From a virus, in IMG/VR virus record IMGVR_UViG_3300034104_004615, positions 1 through 27,472 of that record: a stretch of 27,472 nucleotides of DNA; one strand, written 5' to 3'. Within the stretch, counting starts at the first letter, position 1. Every line of letters starts with the position of its first letter. The notes below the pieces were generated by a model. It did not search any database. It was given only the letters and a program-made list of their open reading frames with translations, and had not been told where the DNA came from. Of the stretch, positions 25,763 to 27,472 are shown piece by piece. The position numbers and the translations under genes were made by a program.

Positions 25763-27472
25763 TGGGCAAGTACAAAGACGCTAGGGGCATCGCGGCGACG
25801 TTCGATAAGATCCGGGCCGATTACGACATGAGCCGGGAGAACCGGTTCATCCGTCGCCGCACTGGCGTCAACCCGCAAGGCACCGGACCGAATTATCACT
25901 ATCGCACCGAGGACAAGTATTACGCGGACATCGAGCAAGCCCGCGACATGGATCGCAACGACGGGCTAGTCGGCACGCTAGTTGATCGCCGCGTCGATAA
26001 CATCGTCCAAAGCGGTTTCGTTCAGCATCCGGCGACGGGCGACAAAGGACTTGACCTAGAGTTGTATAACCGCTGGGAGTCGTTTTCGAACGACCCGGAC
26101 CAATGCGACGTAGCCGGAGAATTGACCTGGAAGGAAATGGAACGGCAGGCGTGCCGGTCAGAGTCGATCGACGGCGACATCGTTGTTCTCGGGACTGAGG
26201 ATGGTTCTTTTCAACTTGTCGAAGCTCATTCAATCAAGACCAAGAGCAGAATTGAAAACACCTTCCTCGGAATCACGACAGATCGATACGGCAAGCGGAT
26301 TCAATACCACATTCTCGAAGAGCTTAACGAGTTCGGACTAAAGGGCGAATCGCGACCGGTTGACGTTCGCGATAGCGAAGGCTTGCGGCAAGTCTTCCAT
26401 GTCTACAACCCAAAGCGGGTCAGGCAAAATCGAGGCGTTACGCAACTCGCGCCGGTGTTTGCATACTCGGGGATGCTCGAAGACATCAACTTTGCGAAGC
26501 TTGTTCAACAGCAGGTGGTTTCGTGCTTCGCGATCTTCCGCAAGATCGCTGCGGGCTCACCTTCGCTTCCCTCTGTCGACGGCATGTTTGGGGACGCTTC
26601 GACACAGCCGACCGGAAGCGGTGTTAGGCAGCTCGAAGGCATCCAGCCCGGCATGATGATTGACGGCGTGCCCGGCGAAGAGTTGCAAGGATTTAGCCCT
26701 AGCGTGCCGAACGCGGAGTATTTCGATCAAGTCAAATTGATTTTGCAAATCATCGGCGTCAACTTTGGCTTACCGTTGTGCTTGGTCTTGATGGATGGCA
26801 GCGAAACGAACTTTAGCGGCTGGCGTGGTGCCGTTGATGAGGCCCGCAAAGGCTTTATCGCCGATCAGTTGAACTTAGTTCGGCGGCTTCACTCGCCCGC
26901 TTGGCGGTGGTGGGTATCGCGTTTGCTTGAAAGCGAACCCGCGATGCGTCGAGCGTCGAAGCGGTCGGGCGTTGACATCTTTGGACACGTATGGAACTTG
27001 CCGACGTGGTCTTATATCGAGCCGGTGGCGGACGCAGAGGGCGACGCAACGCAGCTTCGCAACGCTCTAACAAGCCCACGAAGGATGCACGCGGCCCGTG
27101 GCAAGGACTGGGAAACAATCGCCGAAGAGATCATCGACGACAACGTTTATGCGATTGAACGAGCCAACAAAGCGGCGGCAAAGATCAACGCAGGCAACCC
27201 GTTAGCGCCGGTGACGTGGAGAGACCTTATCCCGCTTGCGATGCCAGCAGGTACCACGATGGCGATGCAGGACCCGAACGCCGTTGCGGTGCAAGAAGCA
27301 GCGGCCGGAAGTGACACCGAAGCGGCTACGCCGACCGGCGAGTTTGCTGGCATCACTCGCCAGCAGTGGAACCGCAACCGCAAGGCAATCAAGGACGTGC
27401 TAGACGAAATGATCGCAGGCACGACAAGCGAAGCGGCGGCCCGTGTTTTTCTTGGCGGAATCGGACTTTCGC
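25762..27472 (+). CDS. portal protein, lambda gpB-like (partial, runs off the end)
   Basis: ATG 25762 overlaps the upstream TAA. About 570 residues are visible with no stop before the window ends. Features match the lambda-type portal family: an N-terminal RTEDKYYADIEQARDMDRNDGLVGTLVDRRVDNIVQSGF, then RSESIDGDIVVLG, VFHVYNPKRVRQNRGVTQLAPVF, GMLEDINFAKLVQQQVVSCFAIF and, near residue 355, NFSGWRGAVDEARKGF. Twelve copies form the ring at one head vertex through which DNA passes. The visible end (ITRQQWNRNRKAIKDVLDEMIAGTTSEAARVFLGGIGLS) lies beyond the usual portal core and is an added helical tail of unknown role, perhaps a fused scaffold- or protease-linked part. Confidence 0.88.
   Translation, partial: MGKYKDARGIAATFDKIRADYDMSRENRFIRRRTGVNPQGTGPNYHYRTEDKYYADIEQARDMDRNDGLVGTLVDRRVDNIVQSGFVQHPATGDKGLDLELYNRWESFSNDPDQCDVAGELTWKEMERQACRSESIDGDIVVLGTEDGSFQLVEAHSIKTKSRIENTFLGITTDRYGKRIQYHILEELNEFGLKGESRPVDVRDSEGLRQVFHVYNPKRVRQNRGVTQLAPVFAYSGMLEDINFAKLVQQQVVSCFAIFRKIAAGSPSLPSVDGMFGDASTQPTGSGVRQLEGIQPGMMIDGVPGEELQGFSPSVPNAEYFDQVKLILQIIGVNFGLPLCLVLMDGSETNFSGWRGAVDEARKGFIADQLNLVRRLHSPAWRWWVSRLLESEPAMRRASKRSGVDIFGHVWNLPTWSYIEPVADAEGDATQLRNALTSPRRMHAARGKDWETIAEEIIDDNVYAIERANKAAAKINAGNPLAPVTWRDLIPLAMPAGTTMAMQDPNAVAVQEAAAGSDTEAATPTGEFAGITRQQWNRNRKAIKDVLDEMIAGTTSEAAARVFLGGIGLS

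Noticed and set aside
1-27472. CRISPR array or insertion sequence
   Set aside because: No regularly spaced direct repeats with unique spacers and no transposase or terminal inverted repeats were found. The only regular repeats are the in-gene iterons.

Overview
The window is one continuous piece of a tailed double-stranded DNA bacteriophage or prophage. Every gene I can support lies on the + strand. Genes are short and packed end to end with 1-8 bp overlaps (mostly ATGA, TGATG or TAATG junctions). Recognisable products include a large terminase, a lambda-type portal protein, a RusA resolvase, an SNF2-type helicase, a DNA methyltransferase, an SSB-like protein, a DUF3310 protein and tail-fibre proteins. 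No integrase, repressor, capsid, tape-measure or ribosomal RNA gene is visible. The host cannot be fixed from the sequence. Moderate G+C, many GATC/CGATCG words and the general style of the proteins fit a phage of a Planctomycetes-like bacterium, but that is a weak inference.

Layout. 1-8483: early/accessory genes, mostly small proteins of unknown function, with an HExxH metallopeptidase, a staphylococcal-nuclease-like enzyme, an ASCH/PUA-like protein, a GNAT acetyltransferase, a ParB-like protein, a MazG-like pyrophosphohydrolase and an SSB-like protein. 8484-11144: helicase and methyltransferase, flanked by two non-coding leaders of the same unusual design. 11145-14405: replication and recombination, with a lambda O-like initiator carrying iteron-like repeats inside its own reading frame (likely origin), a P-like partner, DUF3310, a multi-HTH protein and RusA. 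14406-16065: small proteins, including an SPFH/HflK-like membrane protein and two coiled-coil paralogues of a gene at 910. 16066-19931: after a good sigma70-type promoter, a cassette of small membrane proteins with a membrane-anchored CxxC thioredoxin-like protein followed directly by a papain-like cysteine protease, probably the lysis region. 19963-22623: tail-fibre/adhesin genes. 22624-22739: a non-coding gap at the usual cos/pac position. 22740 to the end: small and large terminase, two small genes, and a portal gene that runs off the window.

How it may work together. The first 16 kb looks like the early programme: nucleotide and DNA metabolism, host-interaction genes, then initiation of replication and recombination. 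The promoter at 16070-16097 would start the late programme of lysis, host-binding fibres, DNA packaging and head assembly. The most unusual elements are: (1) two leaders, each with four inverted-repeat arms in interleaved A-B-A'-B' order, followed by a T-run and preceded by a shared promoter-like element; (2) a papain-fold protease where an endolysin is expected, next to thioredoxin-fold proteins of which only one keeps CxxC; (3) G-rich iterons inside the initiator gene; (4) a recurring ribosome-binding-site junction cassette and duplicated fossil sequence that record modular assembly of this genome.
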